64,000 nucleotides of DNA from Methanosarcina sp. DH2 (lineage in GTDB: Archaea; Halobacteriota; Methanosarcinia; Methanosarcinales; Methanosarcinaceae), in NCBI RefSeq assembly GCF_020804225.1, contig NZ_WJBI01000007.1, positions 49,542 to 113,541 on the forward strand, read 5' to 3'. Under the pieces are notes generated by a model, which saw only the letters and a list, made by a program, of their open reading frames with translations, was not told the DNA's origin and did no database searches. The position numbers were made by a program, and so were the translations under genes. Shown one piece after another: positions 28,090 to 37,011 of the stretch; position 1 is the first letter of the stretch, and each line of letters opens with the position of its first letter.

Positions 28090-28498
28090 ATGGATTTACT
28101 TATCAGACCTGTCAGATTAAGCCACTCTGAGGACATCAATTAATGAAATAAGAAGGGGAGAAGGTGTCAGGGCGAATACACTTCCCCTGGCAACTAAAAC
28201 CACAACCTTTACCGAAGGGTTACTGAAGAACATGGGACGCGATGACCGTGTACTGGTAGCCGAACTAGATGGAAATATCGTAGAGATTGCGGGGTTCCAT
28301 CTATTCAAAAGTGTCAGGTAAAGGCATGATATTAAGAGCCGAATACCAGGGTCAGGGCATTGGAAAAAAGCTACTGGAAAACATTCTGGACCCGCAGATA
28401 ACTGGCTCATGCTTGTAAAGGTTGAGCTTGATATTGACCTGCCCGAGTTGAGATTTGGGATCATAGGAAATGGGGATTCCCTGGAAGTTGCACTGTGA
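28090..28498 (+). pseudogene. Degraded GNAT acetyltransferase gene
   Basis: Fragments of one acetyltransferase are spread over different frames. MDLLIRPVRLSHSEDIN stops at once. A second frame continues with NEIRRGEGVRANTLPLATKT, LLKNMGRDDRVLVAELDGNIVE and stops. A third has the acetyl-CoA motif A QGQGIGKKLLENIL. A fourth ends KVELDIDLPELRFGI. At least three frame changes and stops separate the parts, so no product can be made from it as it stands. Confidence 0.75.
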
Positions 28499-28514
28499 GT
28501 GCAACAACCCGCTG

Positions 28515-28590
28515 CCCTTTTCTCTTCGCTCAAGAGGGTTATTTTATAGGCTCTGATACAGCTCTTCGCTCAAAGGACTAATTTATAAGT
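28515..28590. repeat. Two diverged copies of the dispersed CTTCGCTCAAGAGGACTAATTTA motif
   Basis: CTTTTCTCTTCGCTCAAGAG (from 28517) and CTCTTCGCTCAAAGGACTAA (from 28563) match the tails of the elements at 3523 and 20231. They lie between the dead acetyltransferase gene and the RaSEA stop. Confidence 0.6.
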
Positions 28591-28647
28591 GAACTCATTG
28601 TTGGCTTTAGCACTTATATTTTTCAAGCGAAGTGTTTTTCAGCAGTC

Positions 28648-29688
28648 TTAGTCTAAAATGGGCATCCCATAAGTGAAGTCTTCGATTTCCAGGACTTTTT
28701 TCCAGAGTTCTTTACATTCACAGTCTGTTGTACTGAGGTCTGCAGGGTTCTGGGTGATTGAGAAAGTCCTGAGGGAATCGGCAACGTCTGAGCTGCAGAT
28801 TTTACAGTTATGGGGGCCGCGTTTTGAGCCTGCGCCGACGGGGTCGGACATCAGGGGGAGATCAGGGTGGGCGGCTTTTGCTTTCTGGAGAATTTCAATG
28901 ATGCTCCAGAGCCAGGGTGGGCGGTACTGGCCTTTTTCCCAGAGCGCTTCGACAAGGGTACCTTTCTGGACATTGCAGAGGTTGATGGATATAGTGTCCG
29001 CATATGGAGCCGCATCGTCTATGGAGCGTGTGATATCTTCCATTGCCTGTTTTTCGGAGAGGAAGAGAGGCTTGAGCATAAGGTAAGCTTTTATGGTTAC
29101 ACCATGCTTTTTTGCGATTTCTGTTGCGCGGACAAAGTCCTGGAACGTAAAACCCTTGTTAATGGAGTCTCTTCGGATTATGTCCGAACTTGTTTCAAGC
29201 CCGAACGCGAGTTCGAAGGGTTTATCTTTCAGGATATTCAGACAGGCCTGTATATTCTCCTCGGTTACGAAGTTAGGGCGTGTTTCAACAAGCACCTTAA
29301 CGACTCTGAGATCCTCTGCAAGGGTTTTGAGAATTTCATCTCTGGCTTCAGGAGGGACCTCCTGCTCGTCAAGGAAACTGCCTGAGGTAAAGATCTTGAC
29401 CATGAATTCAGGGAATTTTTCAGCTTTCCTCATCGCTTTTACAAGCTGGGCTCTATAGTCTTCGAGGGAAGGGGGCTCATTTGCACAGTCATAGACATAG
29501 CCGCACATTGTACAGCCTCCGGCTTTTCCCCAGCGGCAGCCTGCGCTTTTGAAGATGACAGTGAGGGTCTTTGTTTGAACCCCATTTACAAGATCCGTTC
29601 CGGTCCAGCTTGCCGCAGGTTCGTTCGTAGGTGAGGGCTTTACTTTAATCCGCTGCCGGATATCCAGTACTGCTTTATTAAGGGACAT
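28648..29688 (-). CDS. Archaeosine biosynthesis radical SAM protein RaSEA
   Basis: A 346-residue radical SAM protein. The cluster motif is at Cys51, Cys59 and Cys62 (CRWGKAGGCTMCGY), an expanded spacing typical of the RaSEA/Elp3-like group. In archaea RaSEA works with ArcS to convert the lysine adduct of preQ0 in tRNA to archaeosine at position 15. TSGSFLDEQEVP, FGLETSSD and a C-terminal Cys-rich segment (HNCKICSS, TTDCECKELW) support the call. It is preceded by two short tandem repeats and follows guaAb on the same strand. Confidence 0.85.
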   Translation of the reverse strand: MSLNKAVLDIRQRIKVKPSPTNEPAASWTGTDLVNGVQTKTLTVIFKSAGCRWGKAGGCTMCGYVYDCANEPPSLEDYRAQLVKAMRKAEKFPEFMVKIFTSGSFLDEQEVPPEARDEILKTLAEDLRVVKVLVETRPNFVTEENIQACLNILKDKPFELAFGLETSSDIIRRDSINKGFTFQDFVRATEIAKKHGVTIKAYLMLKPLFLSEKQAMEDITRSIDDAAPYADTISINLCNVQKGTLVEALWEKGQYRPPWLWSIIEILQKAKAAHPDLPLMSDPVGAGSKRGPHNCKICSSDVADSLRTFSITQNPADLSTTDCECKELWKKVLEIEDFTYGMPILD

Positions 29689-29704
29689 GGGCTTAAAACT
29701 CGCT

Positions 29705-29817
29705 TTGTGAATTAGTATTTGTGAATTAGTATTTGTTAATTAGTATTGTGAATTCGTACCTGTGGATTAATATCTCACTTTATGACTTTCACTTTATGAC
29801 TTTCACTTTATGACTTT
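29705..29817. repeat. Two adjacent 14-bp tandem repeats in the guaAb-RaSEA spacer
   Basis: TTGTGAATTAGTAT repeats at 29705-29718, 29719-29732 and (one change) 29733-29746. An unrelated unit, CACTTTATGACTTT, repeats at 29776-29789, 29790-29803 and 29804-29817. Both have a 14-bp period. They occupy the leader of the RaSEA gene. Confidence 0.8.
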
Positions 29818-29919
29818 CTGTCCAATTTGTAAAAAAGCCGATTGAAGCCTTGAAAGGCTTCACTTTTATCTTATATTTTTATGATATCTTTATTTTCCGG
29901 TTCCAGTATTCTCCGGGTT

Positions 29920-30837
29920 TTACTCAAACTCGATTGTTGCAGGCGGCTTGGGCGTGATATCATAGACTACCCTGGCCACTTTCGGGATTTCAGAGGTGAT
30001 CCTGGCTTCCAGATGTTTGAGCACATCCCACGGGAGTTCAAGCGCTTCCGCAGTCATTCCATCTCTCGACCCGACAGCTCTTACAGCTACTATCCATCCA
30101 TAAGCCCTTATATCTCCTTTTACTCCTGTTCCCTTGCCGAGTACGGCAGCAAAAGTCTGCCAGGGACAGAATCTGTCAAGGAGCTCTTCTTCGACTATGA
30201 AGTTGGCTTCACGTACTACCTCGAGCTTCTCCTCAGTAACTTCTCCGAGAATCCGCACAGCCAGCCCGGGTCCAGGGAAAGGCATCCTTTCACAAATCTC
30301 ATCAGGCAGCTGGAGAGCCCAGGCAACTTCCCTTACCTCATCTTTGTAAAGGTCTTCTATGGGCTCAACTATTTTCTTGAAATCCATTACGCTCGGCAGC
30401 CCTCCAACATTATGGTGGGACTTGATTCCGCCTTCTGACTCGATTCTGTCAGGATAGATCGTGCCCTGGATCAGGTAATCGGCTGCAAGCTTCTTTGCCT
30501 CGTCTTCAAAAACGCGGATAAAAGTCTCGCCTATAGCCTTCCGTTTCTCTTCAGGGTCAGTAACACCTTCCAGGGCTGCAAGGAACCTGTCCTTTGCATA
30601 AACAATATCCAGGTTCATATGGGAGAAGATATGCTTTATCCTCTCTGTTTCTCCTTTCCTCATAAGCCCTGTGTCGATGTAGATTGGCTGCAACCTGTCC
30701 CCAATTGCCCTGTAAGCCAGCTCCGCACAAACAGAACTGTCCACACCGCCGGAAAGTGCAATAATTGCTTTCCCATCCTTTATCTCCTGGCTGATCTTCT
30801 CAACTGCTTTTGGAATGAATTTTTCGGGTTTTACCAT
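29920..30837 (-). CDS. guaAb: GMP synthase, ATP pyrophosphatase subunit
   Basis: A 305-residue protein holding the ATP-pyrophosphatase and dimerisation domains of GMP synthase but not the glutaminase domain. In archaea the glutaminase is a separate protein, so this is the normal split form. The PP-loop [11 protein letters not shown] lies near residue 30, with [18 protein letters not shown] and the C-terminal [14 protein letters not shown] that binds XMP. It makes GMP from XMP and ATP. AAGGAGC lies just before ATG 30837. Confidence 0.95.
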   Translation of the reverse strand: MVKPEKFIPKAVEKISQEIKDGKAIIALSGGVDSSVCAELAYRAIGDRLQPIYIDTGLMRKGETERIKHIFSHMNLDIVYAKDRFLAALEGVTDPEEKRKAIGETFIRVFEDEAKKLAADYLIQGTIYPDRIESEGGIKSHHNVGGLPSVMDFKKIVEPIEDLYKDEVREVAWALQLPDEICERMPFPGPGLAVRILGEVTEEKLEVVREANFIVEEELLDRFCPWQTFAAVLGKGTGVKGDIRAYGWIVAVRAVGSRDGMTAEALELPWDVLKHLEARITSEIPKVARVVYDITPKPPATIEFE

Positions 30838-31394
30838 TGAAGTGCTCCTTCGAGTGAATCTTTCCTTTGAAGAAATGATAGTGATTGGTGAATGTATGAA
30901 AATTATTAAGATTTGATTATATTTTATTGTGATATATGAGTCAGTGCATGGGGTTTTTGATATTTAAAGGTATAGTCGGAGAATTCGTTTATTTCCTTCT
31001 TTAATTAAGCTAATTTTGAGTTCAGCCCCGTTCTCCTGAAGGCCAGATGGTTGCCTGTTTTTACAATTTCCGTAAAGCCCAAAGTTTCTCAAGACTCTCT
31101 TGAAAATATTTTTATTTTATCTTACTGTCCAGTACCTTACTCGCTGGTAAGATTTCAGTGGATGGCGTATCTTTGTTCCTTCAAGAGATGTATAAAAAAT
31201 GCGGGTAATGACTTGAAATAAAAAGACCCGAGAGAAAATTAGGCAAAAAAATCAATGGGAGAAACTTATATGAGCGTTTTTTTAACCCTTAAGTTACTTT
31301 CCAACTCCCTCCAGAAAACCAGAAATTACAGTTATATATTAAGCTTCTCCAAAATATTGCTAGTAAAAAGGTCGGACCGGAGTTAGTGATAGGT
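30838..31394. other. Spacer upstream of guaAb and the small coil gene
   Basis: No gene of usual size. GTTATATATTA at about 31331-31341 is a TATA-like box for the small gene at 31395. A short hairpin CTTAC-tcgct-GGTAAG lies near 31136-31151. Confidence 0.45.
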
Positions 31395-31538
31395 ATGGGT
31401 AATGAAAACTATGAAATGATTGATAAGCTTGAGAGTATTGCAAAGTCCCTGGAGAGCATGGCAGAGTCTCAGAAGAGAATAGTTGACATTCTGGAATTGC
31501 TAGCACAGGAAAAAGGCATTATGGATTTGGAGACCTAA
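31395..31538 (+). CDS. Small coiled-coil protein (47 residues)
   Basis: MGNENYEMIDKLESIAKSLE begins a frame with heptad-like spacing of Ile/Leu/Met that continues through the rest (KRIVDILELLAQE), predicting one amphipathic helix able to form a coiled coil. GTG 31386 in the same frame could be an alternative start, with GGAG at 31379-31382. A TATA-like box lies about 60 bases upstream. No family is recognised; expression is plausible. Confidence 0.5.
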   Translation: MGNENYEMIDKLESIAKSLESMAESQKRIVDILELLAQEKGIMDLET

Positions 31539-32197
31539 GGATTTGTCGATAGTAAAAAGCAAAAATTAAATGAAAAAAACATAAGGACTATATGTGTTAA
31601 TTTTATCTATTAAAGGACTTTTGCTTTCAGCAGCCAAGAGGTTTCCGGGGTAAATATGTTACCAAGTATTATGTTAACAAGTACCAATTTTTTCAGGACT
31701 GAAAAGATATGATAATCTCAAAAAAGTAGAAGTAAGTACCAGATTTATTTTTTTCGAGTACCTGTTTGATACCCCTCAACTTCATCTGGAAATTTATCCA
31801 GAGAAGTCTGTTTTAGTTTTTTGGATTAAAAGCTTAATTTCACTTCCAGGCTTGGCTTCACTTCCAGTATAATTTCGTCTATTTCTCGTGAAATACAGGT
31901 CTTTAGAAGAGATATAGTTCCAGGGAAAGTTTTTCCTGACATGTTATGTGATTGCATTGTTAGATATATACCATATATATTCTTCTTTCTTATATCATAG
32001 AGAGCATGAAAAAATTCTATAATTTAATCCAAAAAATTAAAAGGTAATATCTAAAAAAGGATGTATAATATAAAAGTGGCAATATAAAAGCTGACAATAT
32101 AATAAACAACCTGACATGAAATACCCCTGTTTCTGAATATTTATTCTTGCATTTATATATCAGTACAGTTCAAATTAAGAAGAGGGGAATTGGAACT
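31539..32197. other. AT-rich spacer between two small genes
   Basis: No gene supported. The right end has a strong TATA box, ATTTATATAT, at 32151-32160 for the following small membrane protein. Confidence 0.45.
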
Positions 32198-32296
32198 TTG
32201 AATACGGAAAAAGCGTTAAAGTTATGGATGGTTCTGATGTTTATATTGATGCTCGGAGTGCTGTTTATTCTAACTATGGTCATTGCTGCTGGTTAA
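32198..32296 (+). CDS. Single-pass membrane microprotein (32 residues)
   Basis: Starts with TTG. AGAGGGGAA at 32181-32189 is nine bases upstream, and the TATA box ATTTATATAT at 32151-32160 predicts a start of transcription near 32183. A short charged head (MNTEKALKLW) is followed by one hydrophobic helix rich in Met, Leu and Ile, and the protein ends VIAAG. Promoter, ribosome-binding site and a clean membrane helix together make a real gene likely. Function unknown. Confidence 0.55.
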   Translation: MNTEKALKLWMVLMFILMLGVLFILTMVIAAG

Positions 32297-33012
32297 TAAA
32301 ACACATCCTCGGACAAAAAAGCTCTTGTTGTTCCAAGAGGAGACCTTTAGCGAAATTTTATCCCATTCATTAATATGAAGTTTTACAGATCAATTTCTTT
32401 GAACAATTTACGTTAGTTTGTTCCCGGGCGATTGTGTTCCTGGAACCAGCATATATGAACTTAACTGAGAGTTGAGATCTGCTGAATATAAAATCGGCTG
32501 GATGTAATCTGCCAGTCGGATATTTAAAGCTCGAAATTAAAAAAGGTATTTTGCAAATGATGGAAGTAAAGATTGACGTGCGGCCATACTTCTTCCCCCT
32601 CCTTCTATCACCTCTTACCAGGCACTAACTTCCCAGGCGCTGAGGATGCCCGGTTTAGAGGTTTAGAGCCGCTCCATTCCCCCCTTCTTTACTTCCATAT
32701 TTGCTTTTCCGCCTTAGCGGCCTCACCTTTTCTTCTTAAGTCCTATCATCTCACGAAGAAAAGGCACCATCATCGTTACTAAGAAGTTTTCCTCTTCAGT
32801 GCGGGGCTTTAATTGTCACGGCACTGGAACAGGAGTACTTTGCATATCCAGGGAATTATTCTGTTAAATATTCTAGATGAACTAGCCACTTAATCTACAG
32901 CTACTTTATAGTTACTTCCACATTATATCTATAAAGTTCACCGGTCTTGAATTTAAGCTGCTCTTTTTACACATTCTATTTACCAATAAAGTTAAACGTC
33001 ATCATTACATAA

Positions 33013-33087
33013 ATTTCTTTCTAGAGTATGCGTTAAGATTTCTTTCTAGAGTATGCGTTAAGATTTCTTTTTAGAGTATGCGTTAAG
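33013..33087. repeat. 25-bp unit in three tandem copies
   Basis: Three 25-bp units at 33013, 33038 and 33063, each containing TCTTTCTAGAGTATGCGTTA (one base changed in the third). Confidence 0.85.
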
Positions 33088-33345
33088 TTATCTCCTCTAA
33101 AGGATCTCTCCATTTGCTAAGTTACCTGAGTAAGGCAGGTCCGCATTTCTGTTTTTCTGATTTTAAAAAGAAGCTTATCTCTCATTTTTTGAAAATAACT
33201 AAATGTCTTTCCGATCTCCGGATGCGTAATACTTTCACCCTGCATACCTGCAACTTAAATAAGATGAGTCCAAAACATCACAGCATTGCGGATTCACAAA
33301 TAAGTATAGTTGTTGTGCAAGTGTTATAATCGATTTCATGAGTAT

Positions 33346-33389
33346 ATTTATCTCATAAATTGACTCTATTTATCTCATAAATTGACTCT
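33346..33389. repeat. 22-bp tandem repeat just upstream of recQ
   Basis: Two identical 22-bp units (33346-33367 and 33368-33389) beginning ATTTATCTCATAAATTGACT. Each contains a TATA-like ATTTAT and the second lies 24 bases before the first ATG of recQ, so the duplication may have doubled a promoter element. Confidence 0.75.
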
Positions 33390-33412
33390 CAAGGATCTTC
33401 TCGATAACTATT

Positions 33413-36328
33413 ATGGTATGGTACGAATTCTGCAAACTCAGGGATGAAACAATGGGCACTGATTACGGAGTATTAAGGGATAGTAAAAATGAGCTTGAGT
33501 CCAGAGTATTGATGTCTGCCAGAATGCACTCTGTACTCCGCCAGTACTTCGGGTATACTGCTTTTCGCCCTCTGCAGGAGGAAATTATCAGGGATGTCCT
33601 GGACCGAAAAGATGTCTTCGTGCTCATGCCTACAGGAGGGGGCAAGTCAATTTGCTACCAATTGCCCTCTCTTCTTATGGACGGGGTTACTGTTGTGGTT
33701 TCTCCCCTTATTTCCCTGATGAAAGACCAGGTGGACGGGCTTGAAGCAAATGGAATTGCTGCGGCATGCCTGAACAGTACCCAGAATGCCAGAGAGACCC
33801 GGGATGTTAAAACAGCTTTTCTGGAAAATAGGTTGAAGATATTATATGTTGCGCCAGAAAGGCTTATGATGCCCGGGACTTTTGCTTTTCTGAAGAAAGG
33901 TAAGGTCAGCCTCTTTGCAATTGATGAGGCTCACTGTATTTCGGAATGGGGGCATGACTTCCGGCCTGAGTACCGGAAACTGAAACTCCTGAGGGACTCA
34001 AAGACCGGTTTTCCTGATGTACCGGTTATTGCGCTTACGGCTACAGCTACCGGCAGGGTCAGAAAAGATATTATCTCCCAGCTTGGGCTTGGTATCGATC
34101 CTGAGAAAGGTACTTATGTTGCCAGCTTTAACCGGAGCAACCTTTACTATGAGGTCAGGCCAAAGAAAGACACTTTTTCAGAGATAACTGACTACCTGCT
34201 CAGGCACAGGGGTGAAGCCGGAATCATCTATTGTCAGAGCCGGAACAACGTGGAAACCCTTACAAAAAAGTTGAACGTCGCCGGATTCAGGGCTCTTCCC
34301 TATCATGCCGGACTTTCAGATACCGAGCGTGCCCGAAACCAGGATATGTTCATAAAAGATGATGTGGACATAATAGTGGCTACAATCGCTTTCGGGATGG
34401 GAATCAACAAGTCCAATGTCCGGTTTGTGATACATTATGACCTTCCCCGGAACCTTGAGAGCTATTACCAGGAAACCGGAAGAGGAGGCAGGGACGGCAG
34501 CCCATGCGAATGTATCCTTTTTTTTAGCAGGGGAGACCGCTTTAAGATTGAGTATTTTATCGCGCAAAAAACAAATGAGAAAGAAAAGGACATTTCCCTT
34601 GTACAGTTAAGGCAGATGGTGGCATACTGTGAAGGAAATAAGTGCAGGCGTCAGACCCTTATGGAATATTTCGGCGAGGAGCTTTCAGCCTCATGCGGGA
34701 ACTGTGATACCTGCCTCAGACCTAAAAATACCTTTGACGGGACCGGGGCTGCCATAAAACTGATTGCCTGTATTCAGGAATTGAACCAGCGTTTTGGAAC
34801 GAACTATGTTATTGATGTGCTCACAGGCTCAAAGAATAAAAAGATCAAACAAAACCGCCATGAAAAGCTGAAAGCCCATGGCAGCGGCAAGGAATTTACT
34901 AAGGAACAGTGGAGGTCGCTTGCCTCTGAAATGCTGAATACCGGACTTCTTGAAGTAAGCGGAGCGCAGTACCCTGTCCTGAAACTGAATGCCATGAGCA
35001 GGAAAATTTTAAAGGGATCAGAGAATGTTGAACTTGTCTGTCCTGAAGGTTTCATTCCCGGAACTGAAGAGAGTTTTATGCCGCCAGCGCCTGCAGGCAA
35101 AACTTCAGGAATGGATGAAGACGATATACAGCTTCCTGCCGGCGGATATTCAATTGCTACTGATATTCTTAAAAAAGCAAAGCTCAGAGGGCTTCCGAGA
35201 TCGGGGACAGAACACGACCCCATCCTTTTTGAGCGGTTAAAAGCCCTGAGAAAGCAGATTGCTTTAAAGAAAAATCTTCCTCCATACATCATTTTTTCCG
35301 ATACAAGCCTCAAAGAAATGGCTGCAAGGTTTCCGCGCACCCCTGAGGAGTTCCATTCAATCACAGGGGTAGGAGACCATAAACTCCGGAAATACGGAGA
35401 CGATTTCCTCAAAGAGATCAACGATTATTGCAGGGACTACGACTTGATACCTGCGGAGAAAGCCGGAAGTTCCGGAGATAACTGGACTGAACCTGAAAAA
35501 AAGAGGAAAGCCTTAAAAAGCTCAGTGCATACGAGCCCACTTCAAGAACTCAAAGTCGAAACTGAGGCTCTAGGAAGTGGAACTCCTATCCCGGAAACCG
35601 GCGATGAGAACACATTAGAAACTTCCTCCGACATACCATCCGAAAGACCTTTAGAAACACGCAGGTTACCGGTTAAGAGAGCAAGGTATTTAGATATGAG
35701 TATCCAGGACTGGTCAGAAGCAGATTCTTCTTCTGATAACCTTAATGATATAGACTTTGAAGGAAGTTTCCCTGAATCAGTTGGCAATATCCCTGAAGCG
35801 GATAGTCTTGAAAATCATTCCGAAAATGTCTATCTTGAGATGGAACCTGTCGAAGAAGAGCCTTTCACGGCAGGTTCTTTTAAACCTGATAGCCTTGAGG
35901 CAAGTTCCCTTGAAACGGGTTCTCCTGAAGTGAATTCTCCTGAAGTGAATTCTTCTGAAACGATTTCTGACGAAATAGGTTTTTCTGAGCTCGAATCTTC
36001 TGATATAGATCTCTTCGAAAAGGCTTCTCTTGAGAATACTTATTCGCTCTATTTGCAGGGGTTCGATATTGGTGAAATTGCAGAAATCGAAGGCTTGAGT
36101 GTGAAAAACGTCTACAGGCAGTTTGAGAAATTAATACTTGCTGGAAATGTCAGAAAAATTGAAGGGCTTGTGCCTTCGGAAAGACAGAAGCAAATATCGG
36201 AGACACTGGAAGTACTGGAGATTGAACTTGACTCCCTGATCAGGGCAAGGGTTGGAGAAGGAAGCCAGGAAGAGGAACTGAAGCTTATAAGAGCTCTCCT
36301 CCTGTCAAAAATGCTCTCATCAGTCTGA
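33413..36328 (+). CDS. recQ: RecQ-family DNA helicase with long acidic linker
   Basis: A protein of up to 971 residues that unwinds DNA 3' to 5' in repair and recombination. Walker A is MPTGGGKS, the DEAH box is IDEAHCISEWGHDFR, and the helicase C part has QETGRGGRDG. A zinc-binding region follows (YCEGNKCRR... CGNCDTC), then a winged helix and an HRDC domain (LKALRKQIALKKNLPPYIIF). Residues about 680-870 form an acidic Ser/Glu-rich linker with short degenerate repeats, before a C-terminal helix-turn-helix (GFDIGEIAEIEGLSVKNVYRQ). ATG 33413 is kept, but ATG 33452 is also possible. The last 9 bases overlap the convergent pilin-like gene. Confidence 0.9.
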   Translation: MVWYEFCKLRDETMGTDYGVLRDSKNELESRVLMSARMHSVLRQYFGYTAFRPLQEEIIRDVLDRKDVFVLMPTGGGKSICYQLPSLLMDGVTVVVSPLISLMKDQVDGLEANGIAAACLNSTQNARETRDVKTAFLENRLKILYVAPERLMMPGTFAFLKKGKVSLFAIDEAHCISEWGHDFRPEYRKLKLLRDSKTGFPDVPVIALTATATGRVRKDIISQLGLGIDPEKGTYVASFNRSNLYYEVRPKKDTFSEITDYLLRHRGEAGIIYCQSRNNVETLTKKLNVAGFRALPYHAGLSDTERARNQDMFIKDDVDIIVATIAFGMGINKSNVRFVIHYDLPRNLESYYQETGRGGRDGSPCECILFFSRGDRFKIEYFIAQKTNEKEKDISLVQLRQMVAYCEGNKCRRQTLMEYFGEELSASCGNCDTCLRPKNTFDGTGAAIKLIACIQELNQRFGTNYVIDVLTGSKNKKIKQNRHEKLKAHGSGKEFTKEQWRSLASEMLNTGLLEVSGAQYPVLKLNAMSRKILKGSENVELVCPEGFIPGTEESFMPPAPAGKTSGMDEDDIQLPAGGYSIATDILKKAKLRGLPRSGTEHDPILFERLKALRKQIALKKNLPPYIIFSDTSLKEMAARFPRTPEEFHSITGVGDHKLRKYGDDFLKEINDYCRDYDLIPAEKAGSSGDNWTEPEKKRKALKSSVHTSPLQELKVETEALGSGTPIPETGDENTLETSSDIPSERPLETRRLPVKRARYLDMSIQDWSEADSSSDNLNDIDFEGSFPESVGNIPEADSLENHSENVYLEMEPVEEEPFTAGSFKPDSLEASSLETGSPEVNSPEVNSSETISDEIGFSELESSDIDLFEKASLENTYSLYLQGFDIGEIAEIEGLSVKNVYRQFEKLILAGNVRKIEGLVPSERQKQISETLEVLEIELDSLIRARVGEGSQEEELKLIRALLLSKMLSSV

Positions 36329-36850
36329 AGAACCCGAAAGAAGTTCTTTTCTATAAATTATTTTGTTTTTCCTTTCATTTTTTACCATGATAATAACCGA
36401 ATCTCCATCTTTCAGTTCAACTTCCTCAGGCAGGGATAGTTTTATACTGTTTGCTACTTCCAGAACAACAGGAGGATCAGGGCTAATTTCATAATCAATA
36501 CTGTTATGCTGGAGATAAACGCCGGTGCTTTCCCCTAAGTTAACTGGCTCTCCTCCTTCATGTTCTATTTTTAAGTTCTTTGAATCGAGTATCTGGATAT
36601 CCAATTGTGTAAAAGTTCCTGATTTCAGGGCTCTTTCCGTACTCCCTCCAAGGAGCACAGCTCCCACCATAAGAGCAAGGAGTCCCCCATACACATCCAT
36701 TGCGAGGGCAACGACTAAAATGCGGTTTACGGCTTTCTCATCACGTCTTAATCTACTTAGGGGCCTTCTTAAGGATTTACTTAAGGACCTGGTTATAAAT
36801 CCATTAATGAATCCTGAACCCGAAATAGCTTCACCCCCATGTGGAAGCAA
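36320..36850 (-). CDS. Pilin-like membrane-anchored protein
   Basis: A protein of up to 176 residues. A basic region ending RLRRDEKAV precedes one hydrophobic helix (about residues 43-68), then a beta-rich domain with VELKDGDSVIIMVKN. This layout is that of archaeal type IV pilin-like proteins, whose signal is cut before the helix by a prepilin peptidase. The next gene upstream on the strand is such a peptidase. TTG 36850 is a doubtful start with no clear ribosome-binding site. The helix lacks the usual SPVIG motif, so pilin identity is an inference. Confidence 0.55.
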   Translation of the reverse strand: MLPHGGEAISGSGFINGFITRSLSKSLRRPLSRLRRDEKAVNRILVVALAMDVYGGLLALMVGAVLLGGSTERALKSGTFTQLDIQILDSKNLKIEHEGGEPVNLGESTGVYLQHNSIDYEISPDPPVVLEVANSIKLSLPEEVELKDGDSVIIMVKNERKNKIIYRKELLSGSSD

Positions 36851-36869
36851 TTTGAATTCTTCAGATTAA

Positions 36870-36933
36870 TTTATTAGCATTGCTATTTATTAGCATTGCT
36901 ATTTATTAACATTGTTATTTATTAACATTGTTA
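36870..36933. repeat. 16-bp unit in four tandem copies
   Basis: TTTATTAGCATTGCTA (two copies, 36870-36901) followed by TTTATTAACATTGTTA (two copies, 36902-36933). The paired changes show that the array grew by duplicating diverged units. It lies in the leader of the pilin-like gene. Confidence 0.85.
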
Positions 36934-37011
36934 TGCACTTTTATGTATAAAAAGTTTCAAGACTCTCTCAGTCCTGAATCAGTCCCTATATTATGGGATT
37001 ACTTACTACGT

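Larger units (their letters stand above)
32297..33412. other. Long spacer before recQ
   Basis: More than 1.1 kb without a convincing gene. Short frames at 32573 and 33114 lack ribosome-binding sites and family features. The only clear structures are the tandem repeats at 33013-33087 and 33346-33389. Confidence 0.45.

Noticed and set aside
32573..32782. 69-residue plus-strand frame
   Set aside because: No ribosome-binding site at the chosen codon, Pro/His/Ser-rich composition and no family features.
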